Source: Pseudomonadota bacterium (GTDB lineage: Bacteria; Pseudomonadota; Alphaproteobacteria; Sphingomonadales; Sphingomonadaceae). From it: 13,584 nt of DNA. The position numbers and the translations under genes are program-made. Positions 7,237-13,584 of the stretch are shown here, in pieces. The notes beneath the pieces were generated by a model. It saw only the letters and a program-made list of their open reading frames with translations. It was not told where the DNA came from and ran no database searches. The stretch lies in the NCBI GenBank assembly GCA_023424275.1, contig JAFAED010000417.1, forward strand, positions 1-13,584. The letters are read 5' to 3'. Numbering within the stretch: the stretch's first letter is position 1; every line of letters starts with the position of its first letter.

Positions 7237-7364
7237 AGATCGCGCGGCAGGACTGGGTAGCGCTCGCGCTCTTCGTCCTGATCGCGGCCGGCGGCCTGTG
7301 GCTGTGGACCGGCGAAGGGCCGGTCGTGTGGCTTGCCAACTTTGCGATCATGTGCGGCTTTTAG
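7233..7364 (+). CDS. 43-residue single-pass membrane microprotein coupled to the MFS gene
   Basis: The frame starts at an ATG overlapping the MFS stop (ATGA, 7233-7236) and is preceded by TTGGAG at good spacing. It encodes MKIARQDWVALALFVLIAAG and then GLWLWTGEGPVVWLANFAIMCGF. A short basic start (K2, R5) precedes one strong hydrophobic helix (about 9-25); a Gly/Pro turn and a second amphipathic-hydrophobic segment (31-43) follow. The coupling, ribosome binding site and membrane character support a real gene. A partner or accessory subunit of the transporter is the natural hypothesis, but I recognise no family. It ends 4 bases before the convergent lipoprotein hydrolase gene. Confidence 0.7.
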   Translation: MKIARQDWVALALFVLIAAGGLWLWTGEGPVVWLANFAIMCGF

Positions 7365-7368
7365 CGCC

Positions 7369-8562
7369 TCATTGCGGCTCTTCGATCTCGGGCGTCCGCT
7401 GACAGATCGCATCGTCGCCGTCCTTCGGCACCGCGGGATCGGGAAGCAGGCGGAAGACATGCGCCCATTGCGTAGGCGCACGTTCGGGCCGCGTCCGCTT
7501 GTTCGCGACGACATCGATGAAGTCCCAGCACACCACCGCGCTGCGCAGGAAATTGCTGTGCCCCGTCGATCCGCGTGACACGTCGGTCGTGTCGATGACG
7601 GTCAGGCCGGGACGTGGCGCGGGGTAGCAGCGTTCGGGCAGGCCCTTCGCCTTGAGATCGGCGGCCTCGAACGGATCGAAGCAATAGGGTGAACCCAGCC
7701 GCGGATAACCGTGGATCGCGCGCGAGGCGGCGAGGGCCTTGTCGGCGCGCGAGGTATAGACGGTGATCCGCCGGCCCACGGCAACGCGCCGCGCCGACAG
7801 CACCTCGTCCTCGATGTCGCGCTCGAAGGTCTCGCGGTCGATATCGGGCGAGGCAAGGATGATGTTCGAGATATTGCTGCTGTCGGCGCTGCTCGACGTA
7901 CGGTCGACATAGGAAATCGCCGGGATCACCAGCCGCGCGCCGAGCGAGTGCGAGACGATCACAATCTCCTTCACCCATGTCTGTTCGGCCAGCGACTTCA
8001 GGAAGTCGCGGAAATTGCGGACGTCGTGATACATGTTCGTCTCGTCGACGACATAGCTCAAAAGCTTGCCTTGCGAGGGCCAGCTATATTCGATGATCGG
8101 GCCGTCGAAGCCGGTCATGCGCGCGATCTGTGCGGCGTCCTTCGACGTCGTCGAGAAATTCTCGCGATAGCCATGGACATAAAGAAGGACGCGCCCCTGC
8201 TTGCGATCGGTTTCGGCCTGCAGCGCGCGCCACCAGTCGGCCGACGTCTGGAAAGCGACCGGCGCGAGCAGTTTCTTTTTCTTGTCGACGACAACCTCGC
8301 GCGGCGCGTTGAAGCGGCCGTAGCGGATATGGTCGCCGCGGTGACGAAGCAGTTCGATGTCGGGCGTGCGGCAATCGGGCAGGCGGCTCGTCGCGAAGAA
8401 ATAGGGCAGCGCTTCGCCATCGACCACCGCGCCGGGCTGCGCGGTGCAGCGCGGGTCGGCGACATAGTCCGCGTGGCGGACCTCGCCATAATCGACCGCC
8501 GCGATGCTACAGCCGGCGAGCGGGACAAGGAGGAGAGGAACCAACAAGCGGGTCACGCGCAC
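7369..8562 (-). CDS. Alpha/beta-hydrolase lipoprotein (DUF900-like)
   Basis: This protein has 397 residues. The N-terminus is a lipoprotein signal with lipobox LAGC (C18 lipidated), so it should be membrane-anchored in the envelope. The hydrolase part follows the DUF900 pattern. RVLLYVHGYREN (124-135) supplies the oxyanion HG. The nucleophile is in VSHSLGAR (S206; the usual first Gly is Ser here). LASPDID (236-242) has a candidate acid residue, and GHSNF (334-338) holds the probable catalytic His335. It is likely an esterase or lipase-like enzyme of unknown substrate. The start is GTG (8560-8562) with AAAGGTG upstream; an in-frame GTG two codons on is possible. It is transcribed divergently from the DUF5694-like gene across an intergenic region with two inverted repeats. 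Confidence 0.85.
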   Translation of the reverse strand: MRVTRLLVPLLLVPLAGCSIAAVDYGEVRHADYVADPRCTAQPGAVVDGEALPYFFATSRLPDCRTPDIELLRHRGDHIRYGRFNAPREVVVDKKKKLLAPVAFQTSADWWRALQAETDRKQGRVLLYVHGYRENFSTTSKDAAQIARMTGFDGPIIEYSWPSQGKLLSYVVDETNMYHDVRNFRDFLKSLAEQTWVKEIVIVSHSLGARLVIPAISYVDRTSSSADSSNISNIILASPDIDRETFERDIEDEVLSARRVAVGRRITVYTSRADKALAASRAIHGYPRLGSPYCFDPFEAADLKAKGLPERCYPAPRPGLTVIDTTDVSRGSTGHSNFLRSAVVCWDFIDVVANKRTRPERAPTQWAHVFRLLPDPAVPKDGDDAICQRTPEIEEPQ

Positions 8563-8636
8563 GGTGTTTTCACCTTTGAAAAGCCTGACACATTCGTCGA
8601 CGCTGGCAGAGGATGGCGGGCTTTGGAAGTCGGAAA

Positions 8637-8669
8637 ACGCTTTCGCAAAGCGTATTGGGAGAGTAATAC
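8637..8669. promoter_or_regulatory. Two adjacent inverted repeats in a divergent intergenic region
   Basis: ACGCTTT-CGC-AAAGCGT (8637-8653) is a perfect 7+3+7 inverted repeat. It overlaps the start of GTATT-N8-AATAC (8652-8669), a 5+8+5 inverted repeat. Both lie between the divergently read hydrolase (start 8562) and DUF5694-like gene (start 8727). Operators for a repressor controlling one or both genes are plausible. I could not place convincing -35/-10 boxes, and a simple RNA hairpin is the alternative. Confidence 0.4.
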
Positions 8670-8726
8670 ACCTGACTTGCGCCCCCGTTCGCTCCTTTGC
8701 GCGGAGGGTGCCAAAGGGAGGATGTT

Positions 8727-9788
8727 ATGACGGTTTTCACCGCCTTGTTGCTGACGATGGCTGCCCCGGCGCCCTATACGCCGCCGTTCGATCCGCGCGA
8801 GCTCAGGGACAATGTGGTCGGGACGCCCGGTGAATTGCTCGTACTGGGCACACCGCATCTGTCGGGACTGCCCGACAGCTTCAAGCCGGAGAGTCTCGAA
8901 CCGCTGCTCGTGCGCCTCGCGGCATGGCGGCCAGAAATCATCACCATCGAAGGGCTTTCGGGCACCGATTGCGAACTGCTGGTCCGGTACAAGCCGCTTT
9001 ATCCCGGTGCGGCGGACTATTGCTGGGACCCGAGCGCCGCGCAAAAGATTGTCGGGCTCGACATGGTTGCTGCGACGGTCGAGGCCGACAGGCTGCTCGC
9101 CGCCTGGCCGTCGAACCCGGCGCCGTCGGACCGCCGCCGCCTCGCCGCGCTGTTCCTCGCCGGGGGCGAGCGGCCATCGGCGCTGGTTCAGTGGCTGCGG
9201 CTGCCCGCGAGCGAGCGCCGCGCGGGCGATGGCCTCGATGCGACGCTTGTCGCCGTGCTCGACAAGGCGGTGAGGGGACGCAACGAGAATTTCCTGATCG
9301 GGGCGGCGCTCGCCGCGCGGCTCGGGCACGAGCGTGTCTATTCAACCGACGATCATAGCGCCGACGGCGTCACCGCGTCGCTCGACAGGGATCCGGGCTA
9401 TGGTGCCACGCTGCAGCGGATCTGGGACAATCCCGCCGTGAAAGAGCGGATCGCCGCCGATGAGGCGCTGGAGGCGAGGCTCGACGGTGCGGGCGTGCTT
9501 GCGCTTTATCGCGACTATAACGCCCCGGCGACGATGCGGCTGGCCTTCGACAGCGATTTCGGCGCCGCGCTCGCCGATACCAGCCCGCAGCAATATGGGC
9601 GGCGTTACACCGGATGGTGGGAAACGCGGAACCTGCGGATGGTTGCGAATATCCGCGCCGCGATGGCGGTCCGCCCCGGCGCACGCACGCTCGCGATCGT
9701 CGGCGCATCGCACAAGGGCTATTTCGAAGCCTATCTCAATATGATGCACGACGTCCGGGTGGTGAACGCCGCGACCATATTGAAATGA
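8727..9788 (+). CDS. DUF5694-like (TraB-type) protein, probably exported
   Basis: This protein has 353 residues. The ATG at 8727 is chosen because AAAGGGAGG precedes it by 5 bases; the frame is open 30 bases further upstream. The first 14 residues (MTVFTALLLTMAAP) form a short hydrophobic, signal-like start lacking a positive residue. Landmarks are VLGTPHLSGLP (39-49), PEIITIEGLSG (69-79) and near the end VGASHKGYFEAYL (325-337) with H329. The paired GTPHLS/IE and C-terminal GxSH motifs resemble the TraB/GumN-type fold and specifically the DUF5694 family as I recall it. The biochemical role is unknown. It converges on cobS with only 4 bases between stop codons. Confidence 0.78.
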   Translation: MTVFTALLLTMAAPAPYTPPFDPRELRDNVVGTPGELLVLGTPHLSGLPDSFKPESLEPLLVRLAAWRPEIITIEGLSGTDCELLVRYKPLYPGAADYCWDPSAAQKIVGLDMVAATVEADRLLAAWPSNPAPSDRRRLAALFLAGGERPSALVQWLRLPASERRAGDGLDATLVAVLDKAVRGRNENFLIGAALAARLGHERVYSTDDHSADGVTASLDRDPGYGATLQRIWDNPAVKERIAADEALEARLDGAGVLALYRDYNAPATMRLAFDSDFGAALADTSPQQYGRRYTGWWETRNLRMVANIRAAMAVRPGARTLAIVGASHKGYFEAYLNMMHDVRVVNAATILK

Positions 9789-9792
9789 CCGC

Positions 9793-10782
9793 TTAGCGGG
9801 CTACGACGCTTTCGGGCAGGTCTTCGCCGAACACGCGCTGATAATATTCGGCAACGATCATCCGTTCGGCCTCGTCGCATTTGTTGAGGAACGAGAGGCG
9901 GAAGGCGAAGCCGATATTGTTGAAGATCGCGGTGTTCTGCGCCCAGCTGATCACCGTGCGCGGCGACATCACGGTCGAGATATCGCCGTTGATGAAGCCC
10001 TGGCGCGTCAGATCGGCGACCTTGACCATATTGGCGATCGTCGTCTCGTCGGTGTTCGGCACCTTGGCGAGGATGATCGCGCTTTCGGTCGCGGCGGGCA
10101 GATAGTTCAGCGTGACGACGATGTTCCAGCGGTCCATCTGGCCCTGGTTGATCTGTTGCGTGCCATGATAGAGGCCGCTCGTATCGCCGAGACCGACGGT
10201 GTTCGCGGTCGAGAAGAGGCGGAAATGCGGGTTCGGGCGGATGACGCGATTCTGATCGAGCAGGGTCAGCTTGCCCTCGGTCTCCAGCACGCGCTGGATC
10301 ACGAACATCACGTCGGGGCGCCCCGCATCATATTCGTCGAAGACGAGCGCGGTCGGCGTCTGCAGCGCCCAGGGGAGCAGGCCTTCGCGGAACTCGGTGA
10401 CCTGCTGGCCGTCGCGCAGCACGATCGCGTCGCGGCCGACGAGGTCGATACGGCTGATGTGCGCGTCGAGGTTGACGCGGATACACGGCCATTTGAGGCG
10501 TGCCGCAACCTGCTCGATATGCGTCGATTTGCCGGTGCCGTGATAGCCCTGCACCATGACGCGGCGGTTATATTTGAAGCCCGCGAGGATCGCGAGCGTC
10601 GTGTCGCCGTCGAAGACGTAAGCCGGGTCGAGGTCGGGGACGCGCTCGTCGGCCTCGCTGAACGCCGGGACCTTCATGTCGATATCGACACCGAAAATCT
10701 CGCGCGCATCGACCTCGGTATCGGGTGCCGCGAGCAGCGTCGAGCCGTGGTGATCGGGAAGGCTGTTCGGGATATCGGTCAT
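9793..10782 (-). CDS. cobS: Cobaltochelatase subunit CobS (MoxR-type AAA+ ATPase)
   Basis: This 329-residue protein matches the usual CobS length. The AAA+ core has Walker [10 protein letters not shown] (79-87), Walker B LVFDEYD (146-152), the sensor-1 region FSTANT (190-195) with N194, and an arginine-bearing segment after 210. The N-terminal extension includes [15 protein letters not shown] (28-42), typical of CobS. CobS hydrolyses ATP and with CobT drives CobN in cobalt insertion into hydrogenobyrinate a,c-diamide. Here it follows a J-domain gene and an NTF2-like gene on the same strand (93-base gap after the latter) and is separated from cobT by 4.3 kb containing genes on both strands. 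The ribosome binding site (AAGAGA) is weak. If B12 synthesis genes are absent from the genome, the pair would serve another remodelling task. Confidence 0.94.
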   Translation of the reverse strand: MTDIPNSLPDHHGSTLLAAPDTEVDAREIFGVDIDMKVPAFSEADERVPDLDPAYVFDGDTTLAILAGFKYNRRVMVQGYHGTGKSTHIEQVAARLKWPCIRVNLDAHISRIDLVGRDAIVLRDGQQVTEFREGLLPWALQTPTALVFDEYDAGRPDVMFVIQRVLETEGKLTLLDQNRVIRPNPHFRLFSTANTVGLGDTSGLYHGTQQINQGQMDRWNIVVTLNYLPAATESAIILAKVPNTDETTIANMVKVADLTRQGFINGDISTVMSPRTVISWAQNTAIFNNIGFAFRLSFLNKCDEAERMIVAEYYQRVFGEDLPESVVAR

Positions 10783-10854
10783 GTCTCTTGTCCAGCGATA
10801 TAGTCAGGGAGAGTCGCCGTCAGGCGGCGCTTCGCCGTCGCGGTATCGTCATGG

Positions 10855-10869
10855 GTTGCGGCTTGCAAC
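10855..10869. repeat. Small hairpin between the NTF2-like gene and cobS
   Basis: GTTGC-GGCTT-GCAAC is a perfect 5+5+5 inverted repeat just after the NTF2-like stop codon (10876). A second one, CGGCG-CTT-CGCCG (10825-10837), follows nearer cobS. Neither has a T-run on the minus strand, so they could be processing or attenuating hairpins, not terminators. Confidence 0.3.
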
Positions 10870-10875
10870 GCCTTT

Positions 10876-11313
10876 TCAGAGCAGGCCGAGCGCCTTCATC
10901 ACCGCCGACTGGTCGTAATAGGGACGTTCGCAGACGATCTTGTCGCCGCCGGGTGCGAATTCGAAGCTCGCGGCCATACGAATGCGGAACGCCTTGCCCG
11001 TCGGCTCGATCGTCCTGACGCCGAGCTTCAGCGGCCCCAGATGCGTGCCGGTGAGCCAGAATTCGACCAGCACGGTATTCGTGCCCTCGTCGGCGGCGAT
11101 GGCGATCACCTCGTTCGCCTGATCGGGAAAGGGTTCGCGCGATGTCGCGAAATAGGATCGCACCGCAGCTTCGCCGTCGAAGATGGTGCCGGGACCCATC
11201 AGTTCGTAGCGCGGATGGTCGAAGGTCGCGAGGACGCCGTCCCAATCGTGCGTGATCTCGAGCGCCATATGCCGGCGCACCACTTCGATCCGTGCTTCGT
11301 TCAGGTCGGTCAT
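10876..11313 (-). CDS. NTF2-like / SnoaL-type protein
   Basis: This 145-residue protein has the size and pattern of the NTF2-like superfamily. An N-terminal helical part (MTDLNEARIEVVRRHM, then DWDGVLATFDHPRYELM) is followed by an F-D-G-E-A-A-V-R-S-Y-F helix and a series of long beta strands (TVLVEFWLTGTHLG, FRIRMAASFEFAPGG, KIVCERPYYD). The fold forms a cone-shaped pocket used by ester cyclases, isomerases and many binding proteins, so no reaction can be assigned. A good ribosome binding site (AGGAG, 8 bases before ATG) overlaps the end of the J-domain gene, whose stop is 11 bases upstream. The two genes are almost certainly co-transcribed, probably with cobS. Confidence 0.85.
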   Translation of the reverse strand: MTDLNEARIEVVRRHMALEITHDWDGVLATFDHPRYELMGPGTIFDGEAAVRSYFATSREPFPDQANEVIAIAADEGTNTVLVEFWLTGTHLGPLKLGVRTIEPTGKAFRIRMAASFEFAPGGDKIVCERPYYDQSAVMKALGLL

Positions 11314-11324
11314 CGCGCCTTCTC

Positions 11325-11918
11325 CTATGCGAATGCCTTGGTCTTCCGCAGCAATTGATAGGCTTGGACTACCTCGCCCAGCCTCGCTTCGAAACTGCGA
11401 TCGCCGCCATTCCGGTCGGGATGATATTTGCGGACCAGTTCGCTGTAACGTCGCCGTAGCGCCGCGCGGTCCGCATCGGCGGGCAGCGCCAGCAATTGCA
11501 TCGCATCATGCTCCTCGCGCGATAGCCCCGGGTTCCGTGCCTCGCGCCGCGCTTCGTCCATCCGCTGCCGGAAACGCGCGCCGAGCGCGTCCATCGGGTC
11601 CTTGAAATCGGCCCAGCGCGGCGGCAGGTCGGCGCTGCCCGCAGGGCGAAAGGCGCGGCTTTCGGTTTCCCAGCCCGCGGTCGGTGACTGCGCCGCCATG
11701 ATCTGGTCGGCGCTCATCCCTTCGAAGAAATTATAGCCCGCATTGAATTCGCGAACATGGTCGAGGCACAACCAGCGATACGGCGGCGGCCCGTCGGGCG
11801 AACGATGCGAGGAAACGGGCGCGCGAAACTCACCGGCCTCGCGGCAACCGGGCGCGGCGCAGCGTTCCTCGCGCGGCACGCGGCCATGGAATCGGGTCGG
11901 GCGGGCAGAAGACGGCAC
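11325..11918 (-). CDS. J-domain protein with an N-terminal Cys/His motif
   Basis: The J-domain is at the C-terminus (about 138-197): DAMQLLALPADADRAALRR, then RYSELVRKYHPDRN with the HPD triad at 166-168, then a final helix. The N-terminal part has C20-x4-C25 and C51-x2-H54, which could bind a metal, and an aromatic FNAGYNFFEGMSADQI segment (58-73). It lacks the Gly/Phe and zinc-finger regions of true DnaJ, so it is a specialised Hsp70 co-chaperone. The open frame extends to 12563, but that stretch runs antisense to bolA and the cupin gene, so it is not used. GTG at 11918 (197 residues) is chosen as the most upstream plausible start before the conserved-looking RFHGRV; the ribosome binding site is weak. 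The position between bolA and cobS matches a gene order I recall in alphaproteobacteria. Confidence 0.82.
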   Translation of the reverse strand: MPSSARPTRFHGRVPREERCAAPGCREAGEFRAPVSSHRSPDGPPPYRWLCLDHVREFNAGYNFFEGMSADQIMAAQSPTAGWETESRAFRPAGSADLPPRWADFKDPMDALGARFRQRMDEARREARNPGLSREEHDAMQLLALPADADRAALRRRYSELVRKYHPDRNGGDRSFEARLGEVVQAYQLLRKTKAFA

Positions 11919-11965
11919 AAGGGGCTTTCGGAATCGAAGGGTGGGACCTGATCTTTGGGAGGCCT

Positions 11966-11996
11966 TATAATTTGGCGATGGAGGGCTTATGGTCAA
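11966..11996. promoter_or_regulatory. Overlapping divergent promoters between the J-domain gene and bolA
   Basis: On the plus strand, TATAAT (11966-11971) is a perfect -10 box whose start point would fall near 11978, leaving a leader of only about 11 bases before bolA; no good -35 accompanies it. On the minus strand, TTGACC (complement of 11991-11996) and AATTAT (complement of 11967-11972) are 18 bases apart and would drive the J-domain gene. The two -10 regions coincide, so the promoters should compete. The minus -35 lies inside the first codons of bolA. Confidence 0.4.
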
Positions 11997-12279
11997 CCCC
12001 ATGAGCAATAAAGGCCCCGTGCAGCAAGAGATGGAAAGCCTGCTTCGCGCAGCTTTTCCCGACGCGAATTTCATCCTCAGCAACGATAGCGCCAGCCACC
12101 ACGGCCATATGGGCGACGATGGCAGCGGCGAGTCGCATTTCAGCCTGAATATCGAATGGGCGGGCTTTGCCGGCCAGAATCGCGTCGCGCGCCAGCGCGC
12201 GGTGAACAAGGCACTCGGCGACCTGCCGGGCCAGCGCGTCCACGCGCTCGCGATCAAGGCGACCGCGCCGGAGGAATGA
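11989..12279 (+). CDS. bolA: BolA family protein
   Basis: This 96-residue protein has the BolA pattern. H40 lies in SASHHGHMG and is followed by the conserved ESHFSLNI (48-55), F-A-G-Q-N-R-V-A-R-Q-R (60-70) and L-P-G-Q-R-V-H-A-L-A-I-K (79-90). BolA proteins partner monothiol glutaredoxins through shared [2Fe-2S] clusters and act in iron homeostasis and Fe-S delivery; some also affect transcription. The conserved histidines are present. ATG at 11989 has GGAGGG 3-4 bases upstream; ATG at 12001 (MSNKGP) looks more like a usual BolA N-terminus but has no close ribosome binding site. It leads a tight + strand unit with the cupin and pirin genes and diverges from the J-domain gene. No glutaredoxin gene is visible here. 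Confidence 0.92.
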   Translation: MVNPMSNKGPVQQEMESLLRAAFPDANFILSNDSASHHGHMGDDGSGESHFSLNIEWAGFAGQNRVARQRAVNKALGDLPGQRVHALAIKATAPEE

Positions 12280-12281
12280 CG

Positions 12282-12650
12282 ATGGCGGACAAGGTCAACC
12301 TCGCCGAAGCCTTTGCGAAAATCCCCGACGCATGGAACCCGCGCGTCGCGGGCGATATCAATGATTTCCAGGTCAAGCTGGTCAAGCTCGACGGCAGGTT
12401 CGACTGGCATCTTCATGACCAAGAAGACGAACTCTTCCTCGTCGTTGCCGGCCGGATGAAGATGGCGTTCCGCGACCGTGACGTGATCGTCGAGCCCGGC
12501 GAGTTCATCATCGTTCCGCACGGCGTCGAACATTGTCCCGAGGCGCTGGACGGCGAATGCCATGTGCTTTTGCTCGAACCGAACTCGACGCTCAACACGG
12601 GCAATGTCGAAACCGAAAAGACCCGAAAAACGCTGGAAAGGCTCGACTGA
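12282..12650 (+). CDS. Small single-domain cupin protein
   Basis: This protein has 122 residues. Cupin motif 1 appears as WHLHDQEDE (42-50) with H43, H45 and E50 as likely metal ligands, and motif 2 as G73-x5-P79-x-G81-x2-H84 (PGEFIIVPHGVEH), an exact fit to the consensus. It should form a beta-barrel dimer holding one divalent metal. The family covers isomerases, dioxygenases and sensors, so no reaction is given. The start at 12282 is chosen over the in-frame ATG at 12276 because GGAGG (12270-12274) is 7 bases away; the earlier ATG overlaps the bolA stop and is too close. The 3' end overlaps the pirin start by one base (TGATG). Confidence 0.88.
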   Translation: MADKVNLAEAFAKIPDAWNPRVAGDINDFQVKLVKLDGRFDWHLHDQEDELFLVVAGRMKMAFRDRDVIVEPGEFIIVPHGVEHCPEALDGECHVLLLEPNSTLNTGNVETEKTRKTLERLD

Positions 12651-13534
12651 TGTTCACCGTCATCACTCCTTCGACCCATGACATCGGTGCGTTCGACGTG
12701 CGCCGCACCTTGCCCAACAAGGCGCGGACAATGGTCGGCCCCTTCATCTTCGTCGATCAGTTCGGCCCCGCGCATTTTGACATCGGGCAGGGCATGGACG
12801 TGCGCCCGCACCCGCACATCAACCTGTCGACGCTGACTTATTTGTTCGAGGGCGCGATCGACCATCGCGATAGTCTCGGCAATTATGCGACGATCCGTCC
12901 CGGCGCGTGCAACCTGATGACCGCGGGGCGCGGCATCGTCCATTCGGAGCGCACGCCACCGGCCGAGCGCGCGACCGGGTCGCCGATCTCGGGCATGCAA
13001 ACCTGGCTCGCGCTGCCCGACGGCAAGGAAGAGATCGACCCGGCGTTCGAGCATGTGCCCGCCGACAAATTGCCGCTGGTCGAGGATGGCAATGTCTCGG
13101 CGCGCGTCGTCATGGGCAGCTTGTGGGGCGTGACCGCGCCGACGACGCAGCATGCGGCGACCATCTATGCCGACATATTGATGAACGCGGGTGCGAGCCT
13201 GCCGATCGATGCCGAGGCCGACGAGCGCGCAATCCTCGTGGCGCTCGGCGATGCCAGCCTCGACGGCGAACGGCTGGAACGTTCCAGCCTCTATATCCTC
13301 CAGCCGGGGCAGGCGATGACGCTGCGCGCCGAAAGCGATGCGCGCGTGATGCTGCTCGGCGGCGAAGCCTTCAAGACGCCGCGCCATGTCTGGTGGAACT
13401 TCGTCAGTTCCTCGCGCGACCGCATCAACGAGGCGAAGGCGGAGTGGAAGGATCGCAAATTCCCGCTCGTCCCTGGCGACAGCGAGGAATTCATCCCGAT
13501 CCCCGAGGTGCCCAAGACGGTGAGCTATCCGTGA
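12650..13534 (+). CDS. Pirin family protein
   Basis: This 294-residue protein contains two cupin domains in the pirin arrangement. The iron ligands of the N-terminal domain are all present: HPH (H54 and H56), and H98 with E100 in GRGIVHSER (93-101). The surrounding pirin sequence (TLTYLFEGAIDHRDSLG, then NLMTAGRGI) is intact. The C-terminal domain runs from about 170 to 275. Bacterial pirins include quercetin dioxygenases and redox-responsive regulators, so function is open. The start ATG overlaps the cupin stop (TGATG), indicating translational coupling, and its own stop overlaps a downstream GTG start. The frame is open further upstream (to 12533), but that part lies inside the cupin gene in another frame. 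Confidence 0.92.
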   Translation: MFTVITPSTHDIGAFDVRRTLPNKARTMVGPFIFVDQFGPAHFDIGQGMDVRPHPHINLSTLTYLFEGAIDHRDSLGNYATIRPGACNLMTAGRGIVHSERTPPAERATGSPISGMQTWLALPDGKEEIDPAFEHVPADKLPLVEDGNVSARVVMGSLWGVTAPTTQHAATIYADILMNAGASLPIDAEADERAILVALGDASLDGERLERSSLYILQPGQAMTLRAESDARVMLLGGEAFKTPRHVWWNFVSSSRDRINEAKAEWKDRKFPLVPGDSEEFIPIPEVPKTVSYP

Positions 13535-13584
13535 GCCTGCTGCTCGCGCTGGCGCTTGCAGCCGCCCCGGAACCGGTCTTCCAC
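13531..13584 (+). CDS. Start of an exported protein, cut by the window end
   Basis: GTG at 13531 overlaps the pirin stop as GTGA and opens a frame that is still open at the window edge. The 18 residues seen, MSLLLALALAAAPEPVFH, look like a short signal peptide (hydrophobic 2-10, then A-A-A and P-E-P). It would be the fourth gene of the bolA-cupin-pirin unit. Nothing can be said of its function; it is partial, and a later start outside the window is possible. Confidence 0.5.
   Translation, partial: MSLLLALALAAAPEPVFH

Noticed and set aside
11919..12563. N-terminal 215-codon extension of the J-domain reading frame
   Set aside because: It is antisense to bolA and the cupin gene, both of which have clear family motifs and ribosome binding sites. 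The extension shows no domain.

Overview
The window looks like chromosomal DNA of an alphaproteobacterium of the Sphingomonadaceae, probably Sphingopyxis-like. This rests on the high G+C, the gene families (bolA / J-domain protein / cobS / cobT neighbourhood, DUF5694-like protein, DUF900-type lipoprotein hydrolase) and palindromic repeats of a kind I associate with sphingomonads. The species assignment is recalled from family resemblance and no search was run. Coding density is very high. No intergenic gap exceeds about 170 bases, and I see no tRNA, rRNA, CRISPR array, IS transposase or phage gene.

Layout. 21-98: a REP-type inverted-repeat pair. 109-1755 (-): an acetolactate-synthase-type ThDP enzyme. 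1924-3005 (-): two overlapping genes for paralogous exported proteins of unknown function. 3130-3572 (+): a small exported YbjQ-like protein that appears split by a one-base frameshift, followed by an intrinsic terminator. 3633-5857 (-): cobT, preceded by an overlapping DUF559 nuclease-fold gene that is bracketed by two inverted copies of a palindromic repeat. 6019-7364 (+): an MFS transporter and an overlapping 43-residue membrane microprotein. 7369-8562 (-): an alpha/beta-hydrolase lipoprotein. 8727-9788 (+): a DUF5694-like exported protein. 9793-11918 (-): J-domain protein, NTF2/SnoaL-like protein and cobS in one direction. 11989-13584 (+): bolA, a cupin, a pirin and the start of an exported protein, all overlapping or nearly so.

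How the genes may work together. CobS (MoxR-type AAA+ ATPase) and CobT (VWA/MIDAS protein) are the two chaperone-like subunits of aerobic cobaltochelatase. Here they are about 4.3 kb apart, separated by unrelated genes on both strands, and cobN is not in the window. They lie near bolA and a J-domain gene, which agrees with the order bolA <> dnaJ-like - cobS - cobT that I recall from alphaproteobacteria. The cobS-cobT gap would then be a place where accessory cargo entered. The DUF559 gene and its flanking repeats are the clearest sign of such insertion. The bolA-cupin-pirin string is tightly coupled and is probably one transcript, diverging from the J-domain/NTF2/cobS transcript through a shared 70-base promoter region.

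The least ordinary items are the DUF559 gene embedded between inverted palindromic repeats and reading into one of them, the split cobS/cobT pair, the frameshifted YbjQ-like gene with a hairpin abutting its ribosome binding site, and the 43-residue microprotein coupled to the transporter. I do not see a clear-cut new defence or biosynthetic system.
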